From contig NC_019908.1 in the NCBI RefSeq assembly GCF_000325665.1, positions 1-64,000 on the forward strand: a DNA stretch of 64,000 nucleotides. The letters run 5' to 3'. Source of the stretch: Brachyspira pilosicoli P43/6/78. GTDB lineage: Bacteria > Spirochaetota > Brachyspiria > Brachyspirales > Brachyspiraceae. Of the stretch, positions 1-7,976 are shown in pieces. A model generated the notes under the pieces. The model worked only from the letters and a program-made list of their open reading frames with translations. It searched no databases and had not been told where the DNA came from. The stretch's first letter is position 1. Each line of letters begins with the position of its first letter. The translations under genes were made by a program, and so were the position numbers.

Positions 1-23
1 TTAATTTTTTTAAAGATAGATAA

Positions 24-1382
24 ATGGAAAAGATAAAAGAATATTTCAATGAATTTCTAGAGATAATATCAGAAAACGGAGAATATGCTGGGGTAGCTTT
101 ACTCAAGGGCAGTTTTTTTAGGGTTGATGATGAGGAAAATGTAAGTATTATTTGTTCTGGGGATTTTGCAGCTAATCATATAAAGAAGGATTTTTTAGAG
201 CGTATAAAATCTTATTTAAAAGATAAGTGCGGGCATGATATAAATGTAGAAGTACTAGTTGATGTAAATGTTGTTAATAATAATGAAGAAGAAAATATTG
301 ATGATGCTGCAGAAATAACAGTAACAACAGAAAATAATAATAATAATACAAAAAGTAAATCCAATTTAAACGAATATTTTAAGTTTGACAACTTTATAGA
401 GGGAAGCAATAATAAATTTGTATTTGCAGCTGCTAAGTTAGTTGCTGAAAAACCAGGCAGAGAATACAATCCTCTTTATATATATGGAAGTGTTGGTATA
501 GGTAAAACGCATTTACTTCAAGCTATTGGTAATTATTATTTAGAGAATAACCCTAATGCAAAAGTAAACTATATAGACGGAAGCGGATTTAGAGATGAAT
601 ATATATATGGCCTTCAAACTAAAAAGTCAGACAACTTCAAAAAGAAATATAAATCTTTAGACATGTTTTTGCTTGATGATTTGCAATTGTTAGAAAGTGC
701 TCAGGAGACTTCTAAAGAGTTATTTGAGATATTTCAGGCTTTAGATAATGCTTGTAAGCAGATGGTGTTTGTAAGTGATAAGCCTCCGAAGGAACTTAGA
801 AACATAGAGGCAAGATTAAAAAACAGATTTGAAAAGAGTTTGATATTATCCATAGAGCCTCCGCAGTATGAAACTAGGCTTGCCATAATTGAAAGAAAAT
901 TAATTGATTTAAATACAACTATTGATGAAGAAGTAGTTAAATATATGGCAGAAAATATTACAACAGATGTTCGTAAGATTGAAGGAGCTATTAGGGCTTA
1001 TTTGTCTGTGAGAGATTTGATGAAAATAACTCCTAATGTTGAAGAGTGCGATAAGTTAAATATATTCAAAGATTATTTTACTAATAAGCCAAAATTAAAA
1101 AATGCTACTATAAAAGAAATAAAAAGAATAGTTGCTGATTATTACGGCATAGAGATGAATGCTTTTGACAGTAAAGACAGAACAAAGTTTATAGCTAAAG
1201 TAAGACATGTTGCTGTATACTTAGCTTGTGAATATTCTAAGAAATCTGTTACAGAAATAGGCTTGGAGTTTAATAGAGACCATGCTTCTATTATACATGC
1301 GAGAGAAAAAATTAAAGAAGAGCTTAAAGCAGATTCTCATGTAGCAAGGGAAATTAACGACATAATATCAAGCATATCATGA
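24..1382 (+). CDS. dnaA: Chromosomal replication initiator protein DnaA
   Basis: DnaA (452 aa) is the AAA+ protein that binds DnaA boxes, opens the origin and recruits the replicative helicase. An N-terminal domain (about 1-80) is followed by an acidic Asn/Glu-rich linker (about 85-112). Walker A GSVGIGKT lies at 155-162 and Walker B FLLDD at 215-219. The C-terminal DNA-binding signature EFNRDHASIIHA is at 415-426. Length is normal for the family. No Shine-Dalgarno sequence is visible in the 23 bases before the ATG. It is followed by a 469-bp gap and then grpE, not by the usual dnaN. No DnaA-box cluster was recognised on the visible side, so the origin is not placed here. Confidence 0.97.
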   Translation: MEKIKEYFNEFLEIISENGEYAGVALLKGSFFRVDDEENVSIICSGDFAANHIKKDFLERIKSYLKDKCGHDINVEVLVDVNVVNNNEEENIDDAAEITVTTENNNNNTKSKSNLNEYFKFDNFIEGSNNKFVFAAAKLVAEKPGREYNPLYIYGSVGIGKTHLLQAIGNYYLENNPNAKVNYIDGSGFRDEYIYGLQTKKSDNFKKKYKSLDMFLLDDLQLLESAQETSKELFEIFQALDNACKQMVFVSDKPPKELRNIEARLKNRFEKSLILSIEPPQYETRLAIIERKLIDLNTTIDEEVVKYMAENITTDVRKIEGAIRAYLSVRDLMKITPNVEECDKLNIFKDYFTNKPKLKNATIKEIKRIVADYYGIEMNAFDSKDRTKFIAKVRHVAVYLACEYSKKSVTEIGLEFNRDHASIIHAREKIKEELKADSHVAREINDIISSIS

Positions 1383-1416
1383 TTAATAAAAAAGTATGAT
1401 ATTTTGATATTTTGCC

Positions 1417-1444
1417 TTGACATTTGTTTAAATTCTTATATAAT
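1417..1444 (+). promoter_or_regulatory. Consensus sigma-70 promoter of a small RNA
   Basis: The -35 box TTGACA (1417-1422) and the -10 box TATAAT (1439-1444) are both perfect and are separated by 16 bp. The predicted start is near 1451. No ORF with a ribosome site follows closely; the next gene starts 400 bp downstream behind another promoter, which points to an RNA gene. Confidence 0.75.
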
Positions 1445-1450
1445 ATTAAT

Positions 1451-1526
1451 TGTATTGTTAAATAATACAATTTTTCATAAACCTCCTTATCACCCTGCAG
1501 ATCCTTTCTCGGGGTGATACTTTTTT
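1451..1526 (+). ncRNA. Predicted small RNA with an exposed anti-Shine-Dalgarno stretch
   Basis: A predicted transcript of about 76 nt. It begins with an AT hairpin (TTGTATT 1450-1456 pairing AATACAA 1464-1470). A linker containing ACCTCCTT (1481-1488) follows, and it ends in a terminator: TATCACCC (1488-1495) pairs GGGTGATA (1512-1519), then six T (1521-1526). The linker is complementary to AAGGAGGT, the ideal Shine-Dalgarno sequence. Promoter, two hairpins, a C-rich single-stranded loop and a T-run is the usual layout of a trans-acting sRNA. It matches no known family (4.5S, 6S or tmRNA) that I can recognise. Existence and function are inferred from sequence only. Confidence 0.55.
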
Positions 1527-1767
1527 AAACACCTTTTTATAATTCACTGTATAATTATTAAACATCTATTATTCGCTTTTGTGTGTTATTATTAAACATA
1601 ATAAATTGTTAATGTTTTTTATTTTTTATAATTATAATATATATGTGTAGTTTCGCTAATTTATGGCATCTTCTATTAAATAAACTATATAATTTAAGCT
1701 CATATCAATGTTTTATTCAATTATTTTCTTTTGTTTTAAATAGATATAACAATAAAAAATAATATCT
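1527..1767. other. AT-rich gap without recognised features
   Basis: This gap between the small RNA and the grpE promoter is almost pure A/T. I see no ORF, no convincing DnaA-box cluster, no CIRCE element and no hairpin with a GC stem. Confidence 0.5.
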
Positions 1768-1784
1768 TTGGCACGATTATTGCA
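1768..1784 (+). promoter_or_regulatory. Sigma-54-type promoter of grpE-dnaK
   Basis: TTGGCACG, four bases, TTGCA: the -24 GG (1770-1771) and the -12 GC (1782-1783) are separated by exactly 10 bases, as the sigma-54 consensus requires. A start near 1795 would give a leader of about 57 nt before grpE. An overlapping sigma-70 reading is possible (TTGGCA 1768-1773 and TATAGG 1790-1795, 16 bp apart) but is a poorer match. No HrcA/CIRCE inverted repeat is visible. Confidence 0.5.
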
Positions 1785-1851
1785 TATATTATAGGTGTAA
1801 CTTCTGTAAATAATTAAGAGGAAATTAAAAAGGAAACAAAAAGGAGATTAA

Positions 1852-2493
1852 ATGCAAGAAGAAGAAATGAAAGAAGGCAATGAAGCTGCTAGTAATGGTA
1901 GTGAGGACATTGCAGAAAACAATTCTAATGCAGAAGCTAATGAAATTAATGAGACTAATGAAGTTAATGAAGAAGAAAAAGAAAATTTAGAAAATAATGA
2001 AGATGAAATTAGCATTCTAAAAAAGAGAGTAGAAGAGTTAGAAAATGAAGTTTCTGATATGAAAGATAAATATATGCGTGCTATGGCTGAGGCAGAAAAT
2101 ATTAGAAAGAGAACTGCCAAAGAAAAAGCTGACGGCATAAAGAGAGCTAATAAAGGTTTATTATTATCTCTTATCAATTTTATGGATAATTTTGAGAGGG
2201 CATTAAAATCTTTTGATAATGATGAAACTATAAAGGGAAGCGAATATTATAAGGGTATAGAATTAATACATAAACAGTTTATAGATTTTTTAACTGATAA
2301 TGGCGTGAGTGAAATAGAGGCATTAGGAGAGGAGTTTGACCCTAACTTGCATGAGGCATTAACTATGTTAGAAGTTCCTGATATTGATAAAGAGCAGGTT
2401 GTAGAAGTTTATGCTAAGGGTTACAAATTAAATGATGAACTTTTGAGAACAGCTAAGGTTGTGGTTGGAAAACCAAAGAAAGCTGAACAATAA
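1852..2493 (+). CDS. grpE: Nucleotide exchange factor GrpE
   Basis: GrpE (213 aa) drives ADP release from DnaK in the Hsp70 cycle. The first 55 residues are acidic and low-complexity (Glu/Asn). A long coiled-coil segment follows (about 56-105), then the beta-wing domain with its signature around residues 190-207 (GYKLNDELLRTAKVVVG). The start at 1852 has a good ribosome site (AGGAGA at 1842-1847); a second in-frame ATG at 1870 is less well placed. It is first in the grpE, small ORF, dnaK operon behind the sigma-54-like promoter. dnaJ and hrcA are not in the window. Confidence 0.95.
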   Translation: MQEEEMKEGNEAASNGSEDIAENNSNAEANEINETNEVNEEEKENLENNEDEISILKKRVEELENEVSDMKDKYMRAMAEAENIRKRTAKEKADGIKRANKGLLLSLINFMDNFERALKSFDNDETIKGSEYYKGIELIHKQFIDFLTDNGVSEIEALGEEFDPNLHEALTMLEVPDIDKEQVVEVYAKGYKLNDELLRTAKVVVGKPKKAEQ

Positions 2494-2516
2494 ATTTTTA
2501 TAAGGAGATTTTTTTT

Positions 2517-2726
2517 ATGGCACATATTCAACTTTTTAGAGCTTATTTTGAACCTAAAGATTCAAAGAAAGAAAGCATAAATCATATTAATAAGGTTTTG
2601 CAAGATTTAACAGATGAGATTAACAGACATATAGAAAACAGAGAAGTTATCAATGTTGATCTTAATACATCACATTTAGGCAATGGGCATACTGAATATA
2701 TTGTAAGCGTTCTAACGAAGAATTAG
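2517..2726 (+). CDS. Small conserved-looking protein between grpE and dnaK
   Basis: A 69-aa protein with a strong AAGGAGA ribosome site, 23 bp after grpE and 57 bp before dnaK, so it is very probably co-transcribed with the chaperones. It has no signal peptide, membrane segment or cysteine. The pattern looks like a helix (about 15-42, charged and amphipathic) between beta strands, ending INVDLNTSHLGNGHTEYIVS. The layout loosely recalls small proteins of the Cse60 type, but I cannot claim membership. Function is unknown; the position suggests a role with the Hsp70 system. Confidence 0.75.
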   Translation: MAHIQLFRAYFEPKDSKKESINHINKVLQDLTDEINRHIENREVINVDLNTSHLGNGHTEYIVSVLTKN

Positions 2727-2783
2727 ACTTATAGACTTTAATCGTACATAAACATTTAATTAATATTTAAGGAGAAATTTATA

Positions 2784-4703
2784 ATGAGCAAAATTATTGG
2801 AATAGATTTAGGAACAACAAATTCATGTGTATCAGTAATGGAAGGCGGAAAACCTGTAGTAATAACAAACAGCGAAGGAAACAGAACAACACCTTCTATA
2901 GTAGCATTTACAAATAAAGGGGAAGTATTAGTAGGTCAGCCTGCTAAAAACCAAATGGTAACTAACCCAGAAAATACAATATTTTCTATAAAAAGATTTA
3001 TGGGTAACACTTATTCTGAAGTAACAGAAGAGCGTTCAAGAATGCCTTATACAGTTATAGAGGAAGACGGAAAAGTAAAAATTAAAACACTTGAAGGAAA
3101 CTTTACTCCTCAAGAGATAAGTGCAAGAACACTTCAAAAGATGAAACAAACAGCTGAAGAGTATCTAGGAGAAACTGTAACAGATGCAATCATCACAGTA
3201 CCTGCATACTTTAATGACAGCCAAAGACAAGCAACTAAAGATGCTGGAAGAATTGCTGGGCTTAATGTATTAAGAATAATAAACGAGCCTACAGCTGCTG
3301 CTTTAGCTTATGGTATGGAGAAAAAGAAAGATGAGAAAATAGCAGTTTATGACTTGGGCGGCGGTACATTTGATATATCTATACTTGAATTAGCTGACGG
3401 AGTATTTGAAGTAAAAAGTACAAACGGTGATACACATTTAGGCGGTGATGACTTTGACCAAGCTATAATTAACTGGCTAATAGAAGAGTTTAAGAAAGAT
3501 ACAGGCGTTGATTTAAATAGCGACAAAATGGCTTTACAGAGATTAAAAGAAGCTGCTGAAAAAGCTAAAAAAGAACTTTCTAGCTCACTTCAAACAGATA
3601 TCAACTTGCCATACTTGACAGCAGATGCATCAGGTCCTAAACACTTGAATGTATCTTTATCAAGAGCAAAATTTGAGGATTTAGTAAGAGACTTAGTAGA
3701 AAAAACTCGTATCCCATGTGAAAAAGCATTGAAAGATGCAGGACTTTCTACTAGCGATATAGATGAAGTTATACTTGTTGGAGGTTCTACAAGAATACCT
3801 TTAGTACAAGAGACAGTTAAAAACATATTTGGAAAAGACCCAAATAAAAGCGTAAACCCAGACGAAGCAGTAGCAATGGGTGCTGCAGTACAGGGCGGTA
3901 TTATTAAAGGTGATGTTAAAGACGTTCTTCTTCTTGACGTTACTCCGCTTTCACTTGGTATTGAAACAGAAGGTTCAGTAATGACTGTTTTAATTAACAG
4001 AAACACTACTATCCCTACAAACAAAAAACAAGTGTTCTCAACAGCAGCAGACAATCAATCATCTGTAACTATTAGAGTATTACAAGGTGAAAGAAAAATG
4101 GCTAATGACAACAGAGAGCTTGGAAGATTTGATTTAGTAGGCATACCACCTGCACCAAGAGGCGTACCACAAATTGAAGTTTCATTTGATATAGACGCTA
4201 ACGGTATAGTACATGTTACAGCTAAAGATTTGGGTACTGGTAAAGAGCAGAAAATAACAATAGCTTCTTCAAGCGGACTTAGCGAGGAAGAAATAAACAA
4301 AATGGTTCAGGATGCAGAAAAACATGCTGAAGAAGATAAAAAGAAAAAAGAGGAAGTTGAAGCTAAAAACAATGCTGACCATATGATTTATCAAACAGAA
4401 AAATTGTTAAAAGAAAATGGCGATAAATTACAGCCTTCAGATAAATCAGAGATTGAGTCAAAAATGAGTGCTTTAAAATCAGCAGTAGAATCTAACAATA
4501 CAGACAGCATTAAAAAAGCTACAGATGATTTACAAGCAGCATGGAGCAAAGCTTCAGAGGCTCTTTACAAACAAGCAGGAGCACAGCAAGGACAAGCTGA
4601 TGCAGGACAGCAGCAAGCACAGCAAAACACTAACCAAGATTCAGGCAGAAAAGATGACGGCGTAGTTGATGCTGACTATGAGGTTGTTGATGACAATAAA
4701 TAA
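2784..4703 (+). CDS. dnaK: Molecular chaperone DnaK (Hsp70)
   Basis: DnaK (639 aa) is the ATP-dependent Hsp70 chaperone acting with GrpE and DnaJ. Visible signatures: the phosphate-1 motif [11 protein letters not shown] at the N-terminus, [10 protein letters not shown] in the nucleotide-binding domain, [11 protein letters not shown], and the substrate-binding domain start [16 protein letters not shown] Gln/Ala-rich helical tail ends in [11 protein letters not shown]. Length and domain order are normal. AAGGAGA lies before the ATG. The codon usage has more C/G-ending codons than its neighbours, which fits high expression. A strong hairpin terminator follows the stop codon. Confidence 0.98.
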   Translation: MSKIIGIDLGTTNSCVSVMEGGKPVVITNSEGNRTTPSIVAFTNKGEVLVGQPAKNQMVTNPENTIFSIKRFMGNTYSEVTEERSRMPYTVIEEDGKVKIKTLEGNFTPQEISARTLQKMKQTAEEYLGETVTDAIITVPAYFNDSQRQATKDAGRIAGLNVLRIINEPTAAALAYGMEKKKDEKIAVYDLGGGTFDISILELADGVFEVKSTNGDTHLGGDDFDQAIINWLIEEFKKDTGVDLNSDKMALQRLKEAAEKAKKELSSSLQTDINLPYLTADASGPKHLNVSLSRAKFEDLVRDLVEKTRIPCEKALKDAGLSTSDIDEVILVGGSTRIPLVQETVKNIFGKDPNKSVNPDEAVAMGAAVQGGIIKGDVKDVLLLDVTPLSLGIETEGSVMTVLINRNTTIPTNKKQVFSTAADNQSSVTIRVLQGERKMANDNRELGRFDLVGIPPAPRGVPQIEVSFDIDANGIVHVTAKDLGTGKEQKITIASSSGLSEEEINKMVQDAEKHAEEDKKKKEEVEAKNNADHMIYQTEKLLKENGDKLQPSDKSEIESKMSALKSAVESNNTDSIKKATDDLQAAWSKASEALYKQAGAQQGQADAGQQQAQQNTNQDSGRKDDGVVDADYEVVDDNK

Positions 4704-4746
4704 TAATATAGATAAAAAGTAAAAGTTGAATATATAAAGTCTAGTA

Positions 4747-4799
4747 GGCGGTTGGAAGTTAATTTTTAATGGTTAATTTCTAGCCGCTTATGTTTTTTT
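4747..4799 (+). terminator. Rho-independent terminator after dnaK
   Basis: A long stem starting GGCGGTTGGAAG (about 4747-4760) pairs with CTAGCCGCTTA (about 4779-4790) with a few G-U pairs, and a run of seven T follows. It closes the grpE-dnaK operon. Confidence 0.8.
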
Positions 4800-4878
4800 A
4801 AATTATAACAAAATATTATTTGACGATTTTTCTATGATATTAGAATATGCAATTATATTTCATCATACAAGTTTTTTG

Positions 4879-4960
4879 TTCAACTTTTTCCCGTAGCATA
4901 CGCTCTGCGGACTTCGTCAAAGTTTTAGCCCTTCGGGCACGCTTCGCAAAAGTGCAATTA
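4879..4960 (+). repeat. GC-rich dispersed intergenic element, copy A
   Basis: A GC-rich island in AT-rich DNA. It shares three ordered blocks with the element at 15198-15275 on the opposite strand: CTTTTTCCCG (4884-4893), TGCGGACTTCGTCAAA (4906-4921, 16 of 16) and AAAAGTGCAA (4948-4957). A small hairpin GCCC-TTC-GGGC (4928-4937) lies inside. No ORF of note. The sequence between the blocks differs between copies. Confidence 0.65.
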
Positions 4961-5046
4961 TAAGAAAGTACATTACTATACAAAGCCCTGCAAAATAAAA
5001 AACATATTTTCAACGCATAAGCCTAAATAATCAAATGAATCACTCT

Positions 5047-5075
5047 TTGACAATTTTCTCCAACATTAGTATAAT
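5047..5075 (+). promoter_or_regulatory. Consensus promoter giving a near-leaderless mRNA
   Basis: TTGACA (5047-5052), a 17-bp spacer, then TATAAT (5070-5075): a perfect sigma-70 promoter. The start codon of the next gene is at 5082, only six bases after the -10 box, so transcription should begin at or within a base or two of the ATG. There is no ribosome site. Confidence 0.7.
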
Positions 5076-5081
5076 ATATAT

Positions 5082-5966
5082 ATGAACAAGATTAATCTAT
5101 TAAATGACTTTTTTATTAGGTATCTTTTAGCTTCTAAAGGTGATGAGGATATACTTGAAAATATAGTGAATGCTGTACTTACTAATATTGGTTTTGAGAC
5201 GGTTCATAATTTAGAGATAATTAATCCTTATAATCTTAAAGATAATCAATATTTAAAAGAATCTATTTTAGATGTTAAAGCTAAAACTAATGATAATAAA
5301 AAAATCATAATAGAGTTTCAGCTCTTTGGAAATATAGATTTTTTAAAAAGAATTTATTATTATATATCAAAAAATATAGCTTTAGAATTAAAAACTAATG
5401 AGGCTTACAGAGATATAAGTCAAATAATTAGTATAAATTTTTTGGATTTTAATTTAAACTTTAATGATAACGGAAAAGAGCATAGATGTTTTAAGCTTAT
5501 AGATACTGATAATCATGATATAAGTTTAGATATGATTCAAATACATTTAATAGAGATAAAAAGATTTAAGAAAATATTAGAAGCTTCAACTATTGAAGAA
5601 ATAAAGAAAAATAAATTACTTTCTTGGATAGAGTTTTTTACATCGAATGATTTAAATAAAATTATAGATAAGCTAAAGGAGGAAAACATTATTATGAGTA
5701 AAGTTATAGAAAAATATAAAATATTTACCTCTGATGAAGAGAGTATGCAAGTTTATAATGCTCGTGAGGCTTTTCTATATGGACAGGAAGTAATGCTAAA
5801 GAGAGAAAGAGAAGAAGGTATAAAAGAAGGTATAAAAGAGGGTATTGAAAAAGGTGTAGAAAAAGAAAAATATGCATTAGCTAAAAATATGAAAACAGAA
5901 AATATAGATATTAATTTAATAAGCAAAATAACAGGTTTAAGCAAAGAAGAAATTGATAATTTATAA
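5082..5966 (+). CDS. Rpn family recombination-promoting nuclease (PD-(D/E)XK)
   Basis: A 294-aa protein of the Rpn/PDDEXK_2 family (formerly annotated as transposase-like): DNA endonucleases linked to RecA-independent recombination. The nuclease core is visible as ESILDVKAK at about 66-74 followed by IIIEFQ at about 80-85, the D-x(n)-ExQ catalytic pattern. The C-terminal tail has the family's EGIKEGIKEGIEKG low-complexity stretch and ends in a small helical ISKITGLSKEEIDNL motif. It is transcribed alone from a strong promoter with almost no leader. No inverted repeats or target duplication were found, so it is not a visible insertion element. Confidence 0.85.
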   Translation: MNKINLLNDFFIRYLLASKGDEDILENIVNAVLTNIGFETVHNLEIINPYNLKDNQYLKESILDVKAKTNDNKKIIIEFQLFGNIDFLKRIYYYISKNIALELKTNEAYRDISQIISINFLDFNLNFNDNGKEHRCFKLIDTDNHDISLDMIQIHLIEIKRFKKILEASTIEEIKKNKLLSWIEFFTSNDLNKIIDKLKEENIIMSKVIEKYKIFTSDEESMQVYNAREAFLYGQEVMLKREREEGIKEGIKEGIEKGVEKEKYALAKNMKTENIDINLISKITGLSKEEIDNL

Positions 5967-5993
5967 TTCAATTATTTGCAAACGGATTTATTT

Positions 5994-6344
5994 ATGGAAA
6001 ATAATATTAAAAATGAAACCACTTTTGACAATTTCCTTTCACTTGACATTAGAGTAGGTACAATCATAGAGGCAGAGGATTTTCCAAAGGCTAAAAGACC
6101 AGCATACAAATTAAAAATTGATTTTGGAGAATTGGGCATAAAGGTGTCATCTGCTCAAATTACAAAACTCTACAAAAAAGAAGATTTAATCGGAAGAAAA
6201 ATTATTGCTGTTGTGAATTTCCCAAAAAAACAAATTGCTAACTTTTTTTCTGAATGTCTTGTCCTTGGTGCTGTAAAAGAAAATAATGAAGTTGTTTTAC
6301 TTAGCATTAATGAAGAAGCAGAAAACGGCACTCCTATAGGCTAA
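5994..6344 (+). CDS. csaA: CsaA-like tRNA-binding-domain protein
   Basis: A single-domain protein of the CsaA / tRNA-binding (EMAP) fold, related to the C-terminal domain of MetRS; CsaA proteins have been described as export-related chaperones. The family pattern LDIRVGTIIEAEDFPKAKRP is followed by YKLKIDFG and then SSAQIT, with VVNFPKKQIANFFSECLVLGA later. I prefer the ATG at 5994 (116 aa), which matches the usual 110-aa length; a TTG at 5976 would add six residues. Neither has a clear ribosome site. It lies close after the Rpn gene but in an unrelated context. Confidence 0.85.
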   Translation: MENNIKNETTFDNFLSLDIRVGTIIEAEDFPKAKRPAYKLKIDFGELGIKVSSAQITKLYKKEDLIGRKIIAVVNFPKKQIANFFSECLVLGAVKENNEVVLLSINEEAENGTPIG

Positions 6345-6439
6345 TTTTTTAACATACTAATTATAATTTGACTTTTTGTATAATTGATTTATCATTATAT
6401 CCAAATACATTTATTAAATATTTTTTATTAGAGGAAAAT

Positions 6440-7294
6440 ATGGAAAAGATAAAAATAGAAAATGTAGAGCTTACATTATCTCACCCAGATAATTTAAATA
6501 TAAAATGGACAGGACAAAATGATTTAGTAAGGCAGATAATGGCTTCTTGGCATATAATATCTGAAGATGATATACCACTAAACCCTAGAATTGTGGGAAA
6601 ACCTGGTGCTGGAAAAACTACTCTTTCTTATTATGTAGCTAAAGAGCTTCTTAAAAGAGATGTTTATATATTTCAATGTACAGTGGATACTAGACCAGAG
6701 GATTTAATAATAATACCTGTAATATCAGAAAATAACACAATAAGCTATCATGCTTCAAGTTTGGTTACTGCTATGATTAAAGGCGGCGTTGCTATACTTG
6801 ACGAAGGAAACAGAATGAGTGAGAAAACTTGGGCTTCTCTTGCTCCGCTTCTTGATGACAGAAGATATGTTGAAAGTGTTATTGCCGGCATAAAAATAAA
6901 AGCTCACCCAGATTTTAGAGTGATAGTTACAATGAATGATGATGCGAGCACTTTTGAGCTTCCTGAATATATACATTCTCGTTTGCAGCCTACAATAGAG
7001 CTTCCTTTTCCAGATGTTAAAGAAGAGTATGATATATTAAAAATGAATCTTCCTTTTGCTGATGATGAAATATTAAAAATTACTGTTGGTTTTCTACAGA
7101 AGTCGCATATACATAATGCTTCTTTTTCTGTGAGAGATGGTATTAGTATGGCAAGGTATGCTATGAAGCTTTATAACAGCAATATTGCTCATAGTAAAGA
7201 TTCCGCTTTTTTAATAGCTTTAAAATCTGTGCTTGGAAGTGAAGGTATTAGAATATTATCGCTTAATATTGATGAGAATAACAAAGATGAATAA
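6440..7294 (+). CDS. MoxR-like AAA+ ATPase (AAA_5 family)
   Basis: A 284-aa AAA+ ATPase of the MoxR/dynein-related group. Walker A GKPGAGKT is at about 53-60, Walker B VAILDEGNRMSE at about 113-124, and sensor 1 VIVTMNDDAS at about 155-164. The region ending SRLQPTIELPFP is typical of these proteins. The start at 6440 follows GAGGAAAAT; an upstream in-frame extension from 6368 looks untranslated. MoxR ATPases usually work with a von Willebrand factor A protein, but none is next to it here. It overlaps thiE by 8 bp. The substrate is unknown. Confidence 0.85.
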   Translation: MEKIKIENVELTLSHPDNLNIKWTGQNDLVRQIMASWHIISEDDIPLNPRIVGKPGAGKTTLSYYVAKELLKRDVYIFQCTVDTRPEDLIIIPVISENNTISYHASSLVTAMIKGGVAILDEGNRMSEKTWASLAPLLDDRRYVESVIAGIKIKAHPDFRVIVTMNDDASTFELPEYIHSRLQPTIELPFPDVKEEYDILKMNLPFADDEILKITVGFLQKSHIHNASFSVRDGISMARYAMKLYNSNIAHSKDSAFLIALKSVLGSEGIRILSLNIDENNKDE

Positions 7295-7976
7295 TTTTAA
7301 AAATTTAAAAAACAAAAAAGATAAAAGAGATTATTTAAAAGAGAATTATTTTAATAAGTCTATATACTGCGTTACTGCTGAAGATTTTTCTAAGGGCAGA
7401 AATAATATTGAAGTAGTAGGCTCTATGCTTGATGCGGGTATAAAGATTATTCAATATAGAGAAAAAGAGAACCCTAAAAAATATATGCGTGAGAAGTATA
7501 AAGAGTGCGTTAAGATAAGAGAGATGACAAGAAAGAGTAATGCATTATTTATAGTAGATGATTATGCTGATTTGGCTTTAGCAGTGGAAGCTGATGGGGT
7601 GCATATTGGGCAAAATGACATGCCAATAGAAGTGGTTAGAAAGATTGTTGGCGATGATATGATTATAGGGCTTTCTACAAAAAATATTGATGAAGCTAAT
7701 GAGGCTTTTAATAGCAGTGCTGATTATATTGGGGTTGGTCCTATATTTGATACTAATACTAAGATTGATGCTAATAGTGCTGTGGGTATTGAGTATTTAG
7801 ATTATATTGCTAAAAATATTGATATGCCTTTTGTTTGTATTGGTGGTATTAAACTTAATAATATGGATTTACTTATAGAGCATAATGCAAAATGTTTATG
7901 CATGCTTACTGAGATTGTTGCTTCTGATGATATTAAAAATAAATGCGAAACTTTAATAAAAAAAATGCACTCTTAA
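7287..7976 (+). CDS. thiE: Thiamine phosphate synthase
   Basis: ThiE joins the pyrimidine (HMP-PP) and thiazole phosphate moieties to make thiamine phosphate. TIM-barrel signatures are clear: IIQYREKE for pyrophosphate binding, FIVDDYADLALAVEADGVHI, GLSTKN and YIGVGPIFDTNTK. From the ATG at 7287 the protein has 229 aa with an N-terminal Lys/Asn-rich extension of about 25 residues that is not typical. The start overlaps the end of the ATPase gene by 8 bp. No other thi genes and no TPP riboswitch are seen here, so it may serve salvage from genes elsewhere. Confidence 0.93.
   Translation: MNNFKNLKNKKDKRDYLKENYFNKSIYCVTAEDFSKGRNNIEVVGSMLDAGIKIIQYREKENPKKYMREKYKECVKIREMTRKSNALFIVDDYADLALAVEADGVHIGQNDMPIEVVRKIVGDDMIIGLSTKNIDEANEAFNSSADYIGVGPIFDTNTKIDANSAVGIEYLDYIAKNIDMPFVCIGGIKLNNMDLLIEHNAKCLCMLTEIVASDDIKNKCETLIKKMHS

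Noticed and set aside
1383-1851. Chromosome origin (oriC) beside dnaA
   Set aside because: The gap is AT-rich, but I find no cluster of TTATCCACA-like boxes. It may lie upstream of the window.
1527-1851. CIRCE/HrcA operator for grpE-dnaK
   Set aside because: No TTAGCACTC-N9-GAGTGCTAA or close variant is present.
3590-4300. Minus-strand ORFs inside dnaK (and similar ORFs opposite floA, ftsZ, ileS and the ATP-grasp gene)
   Set aside because: They are Ser/Leu/Ile-rich mirror images of strongly coding genes with no start signals.
5082-5966. Insertion sequence
   Set aside because: The Rpn family is sometimes called transposase, but no terminal inverted repeats or duplicated target were found.
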